In this document: one piece after another, positions 33,561 through 43,563 of the stretch
Layout: the number at the start of each line of letters is the position of its first letter
Position numbering within the stretch: the first letter of the stretch is position 1
Source of the DNA: Hemerocallis citrina
Lineage: Eukaryota > Streptophyta > Magnoliopsida > Asparagales > Asphodelaceae
Direction of reading: 5' to 3'
Length of the DNA: 64,000 bases
NCBI GenBank assembly: GCA_017893485.1
Contig: CM030368.1
Span: 106,151,549-106,215,548 of the forward strand
Notes under the pieces: generated by a model
Database searches by the model: none
Told to the model about the DNA's origin: nothing
The model's input: the letters and a program-made list of their open reading frames with translations, nothing else
Program-made: the position numbers and the translations under genes

Positions 33561-34566
33561 CCGGGTACATGCTATGTGTGAATCATCACTGCGCAAAGTA
33601 AGATAAATACATAACCAAAACCAAAACAAGCATGGAAGATATATATCAAGTTGGGGCCACCAGTAATGTAAGCACCAATGCCACTTGCAGTGATAATCCA
33701 AAATGAAAAAGAAATATGAAGGCAATGGTCACATGCATATATCAGATAATAAAGAACCTAGATCATTACTGGATGTAATTGTCAGAAGATCAACATACTG
33801 CAGATACAGTGTCCACTCAGGTTGGGTAACTGGATCTCTTGCAACTGAAGCACATCTTTGGGTCTGGTGGAATCTACCAAACAATCAACTGAGGAAGTAC
33901 AGCAAACACGACGGATAGAGCATGATACTTCGATGTTTGGAAGCAACAAGGTCAGAAGGGAGTCAGGGACTATATGCAGGATACTGGTTGATCTTTGCAA
34001 GATGTGCGATTTGCTGGTCACATTATTGAGCATTAATGGATTTGACAAGGTTGGGGAAACCAAGAGTGTATCCTGGAGTAAAGGATTATTATAGGAGGAT
34101 TGGCTGGTGGATTGAGTCAGTGAGTATCTATCTTACGACACCCTTCGATGTAATCAAGCAAGACCGCAACTAGAAGGATCCACTATGAGCTATGACGCCT
34201 GGCTCGATATGATGTCGTTTAACGAGTATATGCCTGAACGAGAATATACCTGAACAGTATGTTTAAAAGCAGTGTTCCGCGAATAATCTGGTATATCCCA
34301 GCACCGTTCTCAATTTCACTGCAGTGAGAGTTCCTACGAGAAAATTTAAACGGAAAGCAAGTCAGTCATGAGCTTGACAAATGACAATAGGAGAAACCTC
34401 CAGAGTTCAAAAGCTGAATAGGTTTTTGTTGCTGGTCATCTATACATACATTGGAAGCAGCCAAAGACTTGCATACTTAGCCACACATATCTCTAATATT
34501 ATAATGGAAGAATTGGAGTTATTATTTGTAGACAAACAAACCCATGTATGGCCCATACATAATTAA
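33561..34566. other. Unassigned region
   Basis: No confident gene or element. A short minus-strand stretch near 33640-33690 reads ITASGIGAYITGGPN, which looks protein-like but I cannot place it. ORFs at 33703-33918 and 33858-34094 show no family features. Confidence 0.5.
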
Positions 34567-34808
34567 CTAGTATCATGCACGTGCGATGCACGTGGAGGGA
34601 GAATGAAAAAGACAAAAAAAAACTACCAACACGTGCGCTGCACGTGTTGACACACATACACACAAAAATAAAAAATTGTTTATTTGTTTACCAACCCCAT
34701 CTCTCTCATTATAATAGTTATAGATTTAAAAGGTGTCTCAGATTATTTTACTATATCGTTTAAAAATATATATTTATTAAGACGTGCATTGCACGTGTAA
34801 ATTACTAG
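34567..34808. mobile_element. MITE-like element with CACGTG-rich ends
   Basis: Roughly 240 bp is bounded by inverted actagta words. The terminal stretches read tgcacgtgcgatgcacgtgg on the left and, in reverse complement, acacgtgcaatgcacgtc on the right. A third copy of the motif, acacgtgcgctgcacgtg, lies inside. No ORF. No target duplication was identified with confidence, and it abuts the Mutator-like element. Confidence 0.45.
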
Positions 34809-34835
34809 TATATATACAAGGGGACTCTTCCGTTG

Positions 34836-35116
34836 GAATTTTTTCCCAAAACGCCCCATTTTTGCGAAGTTTTTCCCAAACCGCCCTACTTTTTTTTTTA
34901 ATTCCCAAAGCGCCCCACTCGGTCTCTCAAAGACCGAGTCTAGTGCAAATAGACTCGGTCTTTGAAAGACCGAGTCTTGCGCTTTGAAAATTCAAAGAGC
35001 AAGACTCGGTCTTTCAAAGACCGAGTCTATTTGCACTAGACTCGGTCTTTGAGAGACCGACTCTTCACTCTGCGCTTTTTAAAGCGCAGATCCCCTTTTC
35101 TTTCTTCTTCTTCTTC
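34836..35116 (+). repeat. Left terminal inverted repeat of the MULE
   Basis: It begins GAATTTTTTCCCAAAACGCC. It includes three variants of a ttcccaaa-c-cgccc motif and then four 25-bp dyads of the form GACTCGGTCTTT/AAAGACCGAGTC between about 34917 and 35062. These are themselves arranged as a palindrome around gaaaattc. The repeat ends in a cttcttcttc tract. It probably holds both transposase binding sites and the PMD gene promoter. Confidence 0.95.
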
Positions 35117-36283
35117 ACTTTCGATTGTTTTTTCTTTTCGCTCGTTCCCTCAACGAATCCGTCGCACTCTCTTATTTTCCGTTCGATTACTCTCGAAATC
35201 GAATGTTGAACTTCCCAAAACCAATTACTTTCTAATTCATTTTCGATTTTACCAAATCCTATTCCCCAAAATCGATTTTTTCTTTAAACCCTAAACCCCG
35301 AATACCCATAATTGGAAGATTTCGGTTGTACTGGTCAAGCTCTTCTTGCCAATTTCGTCTTCGTCTTCGGATTCTCCCACTTCTTAGGTATATTCCTGAA
35401 GCATTTCCTAAGTCTATGTGTTGATGCTATTGGAAATTTCTTGTTAGTGTTGATGCTATTGCTTAAGAAATTACTTGTTAGTGTTGATGCTATTGTGAAG
35501 TTCATTAGTTGAATTTGACTTATTGTTGACAAAGTAGATTGGTAGGAGTTGAGTTTATTGATGTTCCAAATGAATTTTGCTGTTTGTTTCGCGGGTGAGT
35601 TCCATCTGTACAAGTGAGTTCATTAGATGGAACTCACTTGAAGAAATTCACTTGTCCAAATGGAACTCACTTGTACAATTTTATAATCCTGATATTTGAA
35701 GTATCAGTATGTGCATTGGGTGATGGATGCATTGGGTGTGTTAATTCTGTCGGAAAAAACTGAAATATTATGGTGTTTATAATGATTTAAGCTTTACGCA
35801 TAATATTACATGGAAAGACTTTGACGATGATGGTATATGTTGAAGAAATAGTTGAGTTAATTTTAGTATTAATACCCAAATTTTGTTGAGTTATTGATTT
35901 TTAAAAAAGAAAGAGTTGAAAGAGTTGAAGTTGGAATGAATAGAATTCTGTTGAAAGAGTTGAAAGAAATATTGAGTTGAAAGAGTTCAATTTTGTATAG
36001 AATTTTGTTGAAAGAGTTGATAGAGTTATTGAAACCTTGTTGAATAGAATTTTGTTCTTGAATCAATTTTGTATATAATTCCATATGGTATGTGTTGAAT
36101 TTAGTTTTTTAGAATTTTATAGAGTCTAGGTTATGTATAGAATTTGTTGAATTTGTTATACTCTAGTGTTTTGCTAAAATTAGAGAATGAACGTCTTTGT
36201 TATATATAATTTGTTTTTATATCTAGCTTTTGTGTAGTTAATAACATTTTTGTTGAACTTGTAGGATTTGTAGTCTACTGTAA
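35117..36283 (+). promoter_or_regulatory. Presumed 5' leader region of the PMD gene
   Basis: No coding domain is visible. A possible leader intron runs from GT at 35388 (ttcttag|gtatatt) to AG at 36264 (aacttgtag), ending 19 bases before the start codon. The inside is AT-rich, with a degenerate gttgaaagagttgaa repeat around 35900-36060. The intron call rests on splice-site consensus only. Confidence 0.4.
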
Positions 36284-38453
36284 ATGGCACGCACAAGGGG
36301 TAACATGGAGGTAGGAGAAAGTAGTAGACCTCCACGTAATCGCGGTGGACGTGATCGTGGTCGTGGTCGTCGTGGTGGTCGTGCTTCTACCGATGCTACT
36401 AATGTAAGTAATTAAATGTTGATTCTAATAGAATTGTATTATATTTTTCGGTCTACTGATGTAAATGTTATTGTTATATAGGTTGAATTCAATCCAAATG
36501 AGGCGGGCCCTTCGTCTTCATACATCCCTCCTGCAGGCCCCGGACCACTCGACCCTTCACTTCTCACCCTCCAGCCGATGCATCGATCGCAGTATATTTG
36601 GAACCTGGAGGCTACGGAGTGCCGTTTTAGGACTGGGCACCCGCTACCTGTGCACCCACGCATACACGAGTTGCTTAGAGATTGTGGGTTCTACGGAATT
36701 TCCATGATGACATCCATCAAGTGCGATCGTCCACTTCTCGAAGCACTGCTTGAACGATGGAGGCCCGAGACACACTCATTTCACCTGCCAGTCGGGGAGA
36801 TGACGGTGACTTTACAAGACGTTGCTATACTAACCGGGCTTCCAATCGATGGAGAGGCAGTGACAGGATCGATGGACTTCGATCCCGTGTATCTCGTGGA
36901 GGAGTTCCTAGGGGTTGCAGTGGAAGCTGGCGCGATAAATGGGAAATTTATCCGCCTAAAGTGGTTGAAGGATACGTTCAAAAATAGATTGAATGACGCT
37001 TCAACTGCAGCGGAGGTGGAGTGCTACTTTAGGGCATATGTTCTAACGCTATTCGGCACGGTCCTGTTTCCAAACTCAACCGGGAACACCGTAGCACTGA
37101 TGTTCTTGCCCCTGATCGCCGATATAGGTAGGATCCGCCGTTTCAGTTGGGGCAGTGCAATTCTATCGGCACTGTATCGGAGTCTGTGTCTGTGCAGTAT
37201 AGGTTCGAACCAGATGAATGGACCTCTAATTCTACTGCAGATATGGAGTTGGGAACGGATTCACGTAGGTAGGCCCGTAGTACGGATCCAGTCCCAACAT
37301 TGGAGAGTTCTTTCTGAAGATATAGACATGCTACCTCCGATTGGAGTGTATTGGACAGGAAAACTGACATGGACGGCCAACCCCAACAGGTGCTTGACAT
37401 ACTATCGCGACGAGTTGGACAGGTTGGCCGCCGACTGTGTGGTGTGGACCCCGTACACAGAGGAGCGATTGATTCGGCTGCCACCTATCTGTACGTTCAG
37501 GCGTAATTTGTGGCTCACGAGAGCACCTCTAATCAACTTCGGGGTTGTTGAGTTCTACTACCCCGATAGGGTCTTACGGCAGTTTGGTCTGCACCAGGGG
37601 ATTCCAGTTACTGTGCCGTTCAATGCCGAGATGCATAACATCACTGGAATGGGCCGTACACCGGGACACAACTGGGCCACTTGCTTCTTCGAATACGTTC
37701 AGAGATGGAACATTAACCGTTTCGAAGAAATCATCGTTGACACCCCACCTTTTGACCTCTCCTTGCATGGTGTGTACTTGTCTTGGTACGAGAGAGTCAC
37801 TAGACGGTTCATTTCCCCACCGTTGCAGGCTCCTGCCGGAGTCGTTGTACCGATACGTCGACCAGGGACCGAACCAGTAGATGAGCATTCGGTGAGGTTG
37901 CCGATGTACCAACCAAAGGGATCCGCTATTCGTGGCTTTGTAAGTTTTAATGTTTCGTTTTAAATTTTCAAAATTTATATATCGATATGTTTTTATATAT
38001 TTATGTGCATCTAATTCAATCTTTCATGTTTCTCAGTTGGCCCAGACTTGGTCCCTTGCCAAGAAATGTGCGCATATGCTAAACAGCAACATCGCCGATC
38101 AGACGAAGGTTACTGTACGGGAGATGTTATCGTGTTGCCGTGCACAAGCTGATCTTGTGGGGGAGGGCGCAACATTAGACGCGATACTTAGGACCCCCAC
38201 ACATCGAACCGGCGGTCGTACCGGTCAACGACGAAAGAGAACTGTTCATAGGCCGCCACCCCAACCTCGGAGTGATTCGGAACACGAACAAGAAGCAGAC
38301 CCTGATATTGAGGAACAAGATGATGAAGAACAGCTCGTTGGGGATGAGATTGAAGAAGAGCCGGAGATCCCGTTGTCTGCACTGACACAGGCAACTCCCC
38401 ATCGTCTTAGACGAAACAGAAGACCCCCGCTTTACTTCACACCGGACCCTTGA
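36284..38453 (+). CDS. Plant mobile domain (PMD / MAIN-like) protein carried by the MULE
   Basis: Three exons can be read: 36284-36403 (40 codons), 36482-37939 and 38037-38453. Introns 36404-36481 and 37940-38036 start GTAAGT and end TATAG and CTCAG. All joins keep frame, giving 664 aa. Exon 1 is basic and RGG-rich (GGRDRGRGRRGG). Exon 2 holds the PMD: FRTGHPLPVHPRIHELL, SFHLPVGEMTVTLQDVAIL, TGLPIDGEAVTG, AYVLTLFGTVLFPNSTG and a Trp-rich middle. Exon 3 ends in an acidic, basic and proline-rich tail (DIEEQDDEEQLVGDEIEEE). Host PMD proteins (MAIN, MAIL1) act in nuclear silencing, and PMDs also occur in transposons. The role here is unknown; a transposition accessory or anti-silencing role is inference. 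Start chosen as the first ATG upstream in phase with the domain. Confidence 0.9.
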
Positions 38454-38589
38454 TGTAATATTATTAATTATTTTGATTTTGTAGTTTTATTAGTGTTGAT
38501 GTAGTTTTTTTAACTTGGTTGCTGATCTTGTAGCTGTGTTGATGTAGTATGTTTGAAATGTTCCCCGGTTGAGATGAAGTTATTAAAAT

Positions 38590-40190
38590 TGTTGATGTGG
38601 TTGAAATTGTTGGAGTGGTGATATTGGTGTGTCAAGAAGTGGTTGTTGAGTTGTGGTGAAGTGAGTTTTGTTGAGTTGTGGTGTAGTGGTTGTTGAGTTG
38701 TGGTGAAGTGGGTTTTGTTGAGTTTTGTTGAGTTGTGGTGTATTGGTTGGTGAGTTGTGGTGAAGTGGGTTTTGTTGAGTTTTGTTGAGTTGTGGTGAAG
38801 TTTTGTTGAGTTGTGGTGAAGTGGTTGTGATGAAGTTTTGTTGAGTTGTGGTGAAGTGGTTGTGATGAAGTTTTGTTGAGTTTTGTTGTGATTTTGTAGA
38901 ATTTGGTATTTCAAGAAGATGAATTTGACTTTGTAGAATTTGATGATTTTGTAGAATTTGTTGTGGTTTATTAATCTTCTGTTCAATGGTTTGTTGTGGC
39001 ATTTGAAGAAGAGGTGGTTGGATGGGAATATTGAGTTGTTTGTCCAGGTATCTGAAGAAGATGTGGTTGTTTTGCAAAGTGTTTAGAACACTCAGCATTT
39101 GGCTGATATCAAAAAAAATTCACAGCAAGAAGACTCGGTCTTCCAAAGACCGAGCCTAGTACAACTAGACTCGGTCTTTGGAAGACCGAGTCTTGTTGCT
39201 GTGTCTATTTTTTGGTATCAGACTCAAGACTCGGTCTTCCGAAGACCGAGTCTAGTTGTTCTAAGCTCGGTCTTTAGAAGACCGAGTCTTGAATCTGATA
39301 AACTCCAGAGCCCAACAAGCTCACTGGAGGTTTGAAAAGAACACAGTCGGTGTTTGAAACACCGCTCTAAAAACACCTAGACTCGGTCTTCCAAAGACCG
39401 AGTCTTCAATGTGAGAAGTTTTGATTGAAGACTCGGTCTTTGGAAGACCGAGTCTAGGTGTTTTTAGAGCGGTGTTTCAAACACCGACTGTGTTCTTTTC
39501 AAACCTCCAGTGAGCTTGTTGGGCTCTGGAGTTTATCAGATTCAAGACTCGGTCTTCTAAAGACCGAGCTTAGAACAACTAGACTCGGTCTTCGGAAGAC
39601 CGAGTCTTGAGTCTGATACCAAAAAATAGAAACAGCAACAAGACTCGGTCTTCCAAAGACCGAGTCTAGTTGTACTAGGCTCGGTCTTTGGAAGACCGAG
39701 TCTTCTTGCTGTGAATTTTTTTTACCTACAGCCAGAATTTGAGTGTTTTTCAATCTTTCAAAACAACAACCTCTTCTTCAAATGCCTGAACAAACATCTC
39801 AAAATTCCCATCCAACAACTCAAAATCACAACAAACCACAACAACTCAAAATCACAACAAACCACAACAACTCAAAATCCAGGCAAACCACAACAACTCA
39901 AAATCACAACAAACCACAACAACAAAATATAAAACTGATCAATATGCTTCTTCCACTTGACCAACTTAATACCAAAATACAAAACAACTAATAAACCACT
40001 TCAAAATACCAAACAACAAACCAACTTAGTACCAAAATACAAAGCAACTAATAAACCACTTCAAAATACCAAACAACAAACCAACTTAGTACCAAAATTC
40101 ACCACAACTCAGCAACAAGACTCACCACACCTCAGCAACAAGACTCACTTCACCACAACTAAACCACCACTTCACCACAACTATCCAAAC
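38590..40190. repeat. Outer, degenerate part of the MULE central palindrome
   Basis: Outside the near-perfect arms, the inverted similarity continues. tgaagaagatgtggttgtt (39057 region) mirrors the complement of aacaacctcttcttca (39766 region). gttggatgggaatattgag (39010-39035) mirrors ctcaaaattcccatccaac (39800-39825). Further out, ttgttgagttgtggtgaagtg tandem units (38640-38900) face ccacaactca/cttcaccacaac units (40100-40190). ORFs in these units (Asn/Thr/Gln-rich) are repeat artefacts. The 3' flanks of both genes thus derive from one inverted duplication. Confidence 0.75.
39111..39723. repeat. Central palindrome: two 300-bp arms, 13-bp loop
   Basis: Arms 39111-39410 and 39424-39723 are reverse complements with one mismatch by eye (gctgtgtct versus the complement of agaaacagc). 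The loop is gtgagaagttttg (39411-39423). Each arm carries five 25-bp dyads of the same GACTCGGTCTTT-type unit found in the terminal repeats. The small ORFs at 39099-39335 and 39499-39753 encode the same peptide because they are the two arms; they are not counted as genes. Confidence 0.95.
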
Positions 40191-40247
40191 TAAGTGTTCA
40201 TTTCGAAATAAATATTACAAACACAATAGCAAACACAAAATGAAATT

Positions 40248-42917
40248 TCAACTGTTTTGAGTTGCTATGTTAGTACATCGACGCTTGTTGTGTCCTTCCA
40301 ACCCGCACCTTGAACATTTCATTCTTGTTCCCCTGCTAGAACTATCTCTCACATCCATATCGTTGCGTATTCTCGTGGATTTAGGCCGGCCTTTCCGTGA
40401 CCGTCGCAAACTAGAATCTGGTACAAGTCGTGGACCGTCGATAGTAGGCCAATAAGCTTCATCAAGAATAGGACTGAACAGAGGAGCCCAAGTTTGTGCT
40501 AATGACGTGATAAGGTAAAATTTATCAACATAAGGCTTGTGATCGATTGCACGATAAGCACAGGCTGCTAATACATGAGAACAGGGAATATGATATAGAT
40601 GAAACTTCATACATGTGCATGTTTTCGTACCCAAATTCACGGTGTGCAAGTTCCCACCCTTCCGTTCTCCATTTACCATGCGTATACCAGTTTTGACGGA
40701 AAAAATTCCAGGCTGATGATGAAACATTGTAACCACATGTTGATTTGCTCTTTCACGGCGAATATCAATTACATCTTGTACTCGTTTAGCAAAAATTTTC
40801 CCTTCACATAATAGCTTATTAGCTTCCTGTCGACGAGTAGTAAAGTAAGAGTTGAGACGTAAAAAAATCGTCTCAACAATTGCAGTTACTGGTAAACTAC
40901 GGACTCCTTTCAGTACTGAATTGAAGCATTCTGACAGGTTCGTAGTCATCATTCCATATCGTCGACCTTCATCTGCATAAAGTGCCCATTTCTGAACCGG
41001 TTTCTCTTTCAACCAGTTAGCCGCCTCGACATTGACGGTTTCAAGTTCGGCGAGTTTGGCCATGAACTTTTTGGGTTGGTGTTGACAAGCTATACTTTTG
41101 GCCTTCTTGCGCAATGCCTTGCTACCAAATTTACTGAAAAAATTTGTTGCAAAATGACGCATGCAATATCGATGAAATCCATTCGGTTCGTTCCAAGTAC
41201 CGTTTTGCAAATCCATAGCAGACAATATACCAGCATGACGATCCGAGATAACACACAACTCAGTGCGATCGGTGACATAATGCCGGACGCAAGTCATAAA
41301 CCATGTCCACGTATTTATACTCTCTCCATCAACCAATGCAAATGCAAAAGGAAATAAGCAACCATTCGCATCCGGGGAAACAGCAATTAGCAAACAACCC
41401 TTGTACTTACCGTACAAGTGAGTTCCATCTACACTAATAACCGGTCTGCAAGACTTGAAACCTTCAATCGAAGGACCAAATGCCCAAAATACTCCCTTGA
41501 ATGTTTCCTCGCTGGGGCTAGACTCAAATTTGTCCCAGTGGACAACGGTACCTGGATTTGCTGCTTGAATTGCTGTTAGTAGAAAAGGCAACTTCGTGTA
41601 TGCTTCTTCGAAGGTACCGTACAACCTCTCAATTGCCTTTTGTTTTGCTTTCCAAGCTTTCTTATATGAAATCTGATAATTATATTCTATTTTCACAATC
41701 TCAATAATTACCCCCGGTGATACAGCAATATTCTTCTTCACCACACCCAAAATCAAATTACTGACAAGGTTAGCATCAATTTTGCAGTGGTCTTGATTCA
41801 ACGTGGGATTCGTACAAGTATGCGGGCTGACTATCTTCTTCACCACAAAATTTCTCCCTCCTTTTGGAACAATAGCTCGTAATCTCCAAGGGCATCCACC
41901 ATCACTTACTCCTGGGGGACCTTGTACGATCTCCTCTATTGTACGTTTTCTAGGTGCCTTTTTACATTTAACAGTGTATAGTGACGGTGATGTTTTCAAT
42001 GTGACAAATTCACGATGTTTCTTGATAGAATATACCTTCACAGCATGCAGAAGGGAGTCTTTACTAACAAACTCCTGTCCAACGTAAAATTCGTCTACAT
42101 TGGATGAACCAGAAGACTCTTGTGGATAGGGGGGAACTCTAGCAGCTTCAGCCATCTCCTCCGTAACATGAGCGTTAACATTAGCATACCTATCAGTAAC
42201 TCTCACTGCATTAGAACTATTGTTCGAAGGATTTACATTAGCTACATCATCGTCTTCTTCTCCATCATCACTTTCTAGACTATCATCATCGTCTGTTTCT
42301 TCCTCTTCTTCATCATCACTTAATAAGCTGTTGTTAATCACTGCATTTTGAAAGAGTTCAAACATACTGTCATTTGGAACAGAGTCAGGAACCGGGCTTG
42401 GTTGGCGTGGCAGCTCAACATTTACAGAATCCGGAAGAGTTGTATTTGTGAAGGTGTTCTCTTGTGAGGATACCGGATTTGGTTGTGAAGATTGATCGGG
42501 GTTAGGCCTCGACTGCTGTGTAGGTGCTACCCGTATGAAGCTTGCACTGGGAATATCATGTGGCTGAGGAGTTACAACTCGAATTTGCTGAATATATAAC
42601 TCTAATACAGACCAAGCACAATTCGGATCAAATGTCCTAGCAATCAATGACTTCAGCGCATTATCAGTAGGTACGGGCACTGTCATAAAATACTGAACAC
42701 CTCCTCTTCCTGCTGCGTATCGAGCTAAAATTTTCGCATTCCATTCATTCCTATCCCAATTAGTAACTTCATAGATTTTCTCAACTAGTTCTTCAAATGT
42801 AATGGTACGGGGTACCCAAACTATTTCCGGTTCCAAATGACTATAACTACTACCAATCTTTGGATCAAGAATAATTTCACCACCAAAGTATAACCAAATA
42901 GGAATCTCAAGATCCAT
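40248..42917 (-). CDS. MULE transposase (mudrA-like), apparently intact
   Basis: Single-exon 889-aa protein of the Mutator superfamily, catalysing DDE cut-and-paste transposition in the nucleus. Domains: N-terminal IWLYFGGEI segment (residues 7-15), acidic stretch (201-224), MuDR DNA-binding domain (about 277-370), MULE catalytic domain (about 490-600), SWIM zinc finger C767, C769, C779, H781 (about 758-795), and a C-terminal CCHC knuckle C868, C871, H876, C881. The catalytic triad is readable as D497 (ISVDGTH), D559 (VISDRHAG) and E663 (NLSECFN). ATG at 42915-42917 lies 357 bp inside the right terminal repeat, which probably drives transcription. No stop or frameshift is seen. It converges on the PMD gene. 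Confidence 0.97.
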   Translation of the reverse strand: MDLEIPIWLYFGGEIILDPKIGSSYSHLEPEIVWVPRTITFEELVEKIYEVTNWDRNEWNAKILARYAAGRGGVQYFMTVPVPTDNALKSLIARTFDPNCAWSVLELYIQQIRVVTPQPHDIPSASFIRVAPTQQSRPNPDQSSQPNPVSSQENTFTNTTLPDSVNVELPRQPSPVPDSVPNDSMFELFQNAVINNSLLSDDEEEEETDDDDSLESDDGEEDDDVANVNPSNNSSNAVRVTDRYANVNAHVTEEMAEAARVPPYPQESSGSSNVDEFYVGQEFVSKDSLLHAVKVYSIKKHREFVTLKTSPSLYTVKCKKAPRKRTIEEIVQGPPGVSDGGCPWRLRAIVPKGGRNFVVKKIVSPHTCTNPTLNQDHCKIDANLVSNLILGVVKKNIAVSPGVIIEIVKIEYNYQISYKKAWKAKQKAIERLYGTFEEAYTKLPFLLTAIQAANPGTVVHWDKFESSPSEETFKGVFWAFGPSIEGFKSCRPVISVDGTHLYGKYKGCLLIAVSPDANGCLFPFAFALVDGESINTWTWFMTCVRHYVTDRTELCVISDRHAGILSAMDLQNGTWNEPNGFHRYCMRHFATNFFSKFGSKALRKKAKSIACQHQPKKFMAKLAELETVNVEAANWLKEKPVQKWALYADEGRRYGMMTTNLSECFNSVLKGVRSLPVTAIVETIFLRLNSYFTTRRQEANKLLCEGKIFAKRVQDVIDIRRERANQHVVTMFHHQPGIFSVKTGIRMVNGERKGGNLHTVNLGTKTCTCMKFHLYHIPCSHVLAACAYRAIDHKPYVDKFYLITSLAQTWAPLFSPILDEAYWPTIDGPRLVPDSSLRRSRKGRPKSTRIRNDMDVRDSSSRGTRMKCSRCGLEGHNKRRCTNIATQNS

Positions 42918-43273
42918 ACCTAGGTATATTTATTAAAATATGCGAGTTATTATCTAAACGCAAACAAAATCTATACCAAATTTCAGAAAATTAAAGGCCA
43001 ATATTCATCATACCTTCACAAGCGTCAAGAACAGAGCCGTATAGATTTCGTTAAAAGAGTTGAAGTTGGGATCCGCTCCAAATTTATCAAAAATCAGAAA
43101 AATGGATCTTTCAAAATAAGGGTTTTGGGTTGTTATAGTGGGTTATAGTGGAGATGGTTAGAGGGTTAGGAAGATATTGGTGTATATATTTAGATTAAGA
43201 TTAGATTTTGTGGGTAGGAGGTCGCCCTAGATTTAGGAAGATGGGTTAGAGAAATAGAGTAGGTTAAAGTCGA

Positions 43274-43554
43274 GAAGAAGAAGAAGAAAGAAAAGGGGAT
43301 CTGCGCTTTAAAAAGCGCAGAGTGAAGAGTCGGTCTCTCAAAGACCGAGTCTAGTGCAAATAGACTCGGTCTTTGAAAGACCGAGTCTTGCTCTTTGAAT
43401 TTTCAAAGCGCAAGACTCGGTCTTTCAAAGACCGAGTCTATTTGCACTAGACTCGGTCTTTGAGAGACCGAGTGGGGCGCTTTGGGAATTAAAAAAAAAA
43501 GTAGGGCGGTTTGGGAAAAACTTTGCAAAAATGGGGCGTTTTGGGAAAAAATTC
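43274..43554 (-). repeat. Right terminal inverted repeat of the MULE
   Basis: Reverse complement of 34836-35116 over all 281 bp, with only one or two differences noticed (for example gcgaag against the complement of ctttgc). It carries the same four dyads. It ends at the TSD cttccgttg (43555-43563). Confidence 0.95.
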
Positions 43555-43563
43555 CTTCCGTTG

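Larger units (their letters stand above)
34836..43554. mobile_element. Mutator-like element (MULE) with transposase and plant mobile domain genes
   Basis: 8719 bp are bounded by 281-bp inverted repeats with very few differences. They are flanked by a perfect 9-bp duplication cttccgttg (34827-34835 and 43555-43563), the size typical of Mutator. Two genes converge from the two ends: a PMD-family gene (36284-38453, plus) and a MULE transposase (42917-40248, minus). Their 3' ends meet in a long palindrome centred at 39417. Both reading frames look intact, so this may be a recently active, potentially autonomous element. The convergent layout matches maize MuDR, where mudrA and mudrB run inward from the repeats; here a PMD gene takes the second position. 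Confidence 0.95.

Noticed and set aside
33640..33690. Minus-strand peptide ITASGIGAYITGGPN as a membrane-protein gene
   Set aside because: Only about 15 residues look protein-like, with no flanking continuation; too little to support a gene.
34827..34835. Treating the MULE as two separate fold-back elements
   Set aside because: The perfect 9-bp duplication at 34827-34835 and 43555-43563 and the matching 281-bp ends show a single insertion.
39099..39753. Two small ORFs encoding the same peptide on opposite strands
   Set aside because: They are the two arms of the central MULE palindrome read in mirror image, with no start context or domain.
38510..40193. Asn/Thr/Gln-rich ORFs (for example 38510-38986 minus, 39957-40193 plus)
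   Set aside because: Low-complexity translation of caacaa/ttgttg repeats in the 3' flanks of the MULE genes.
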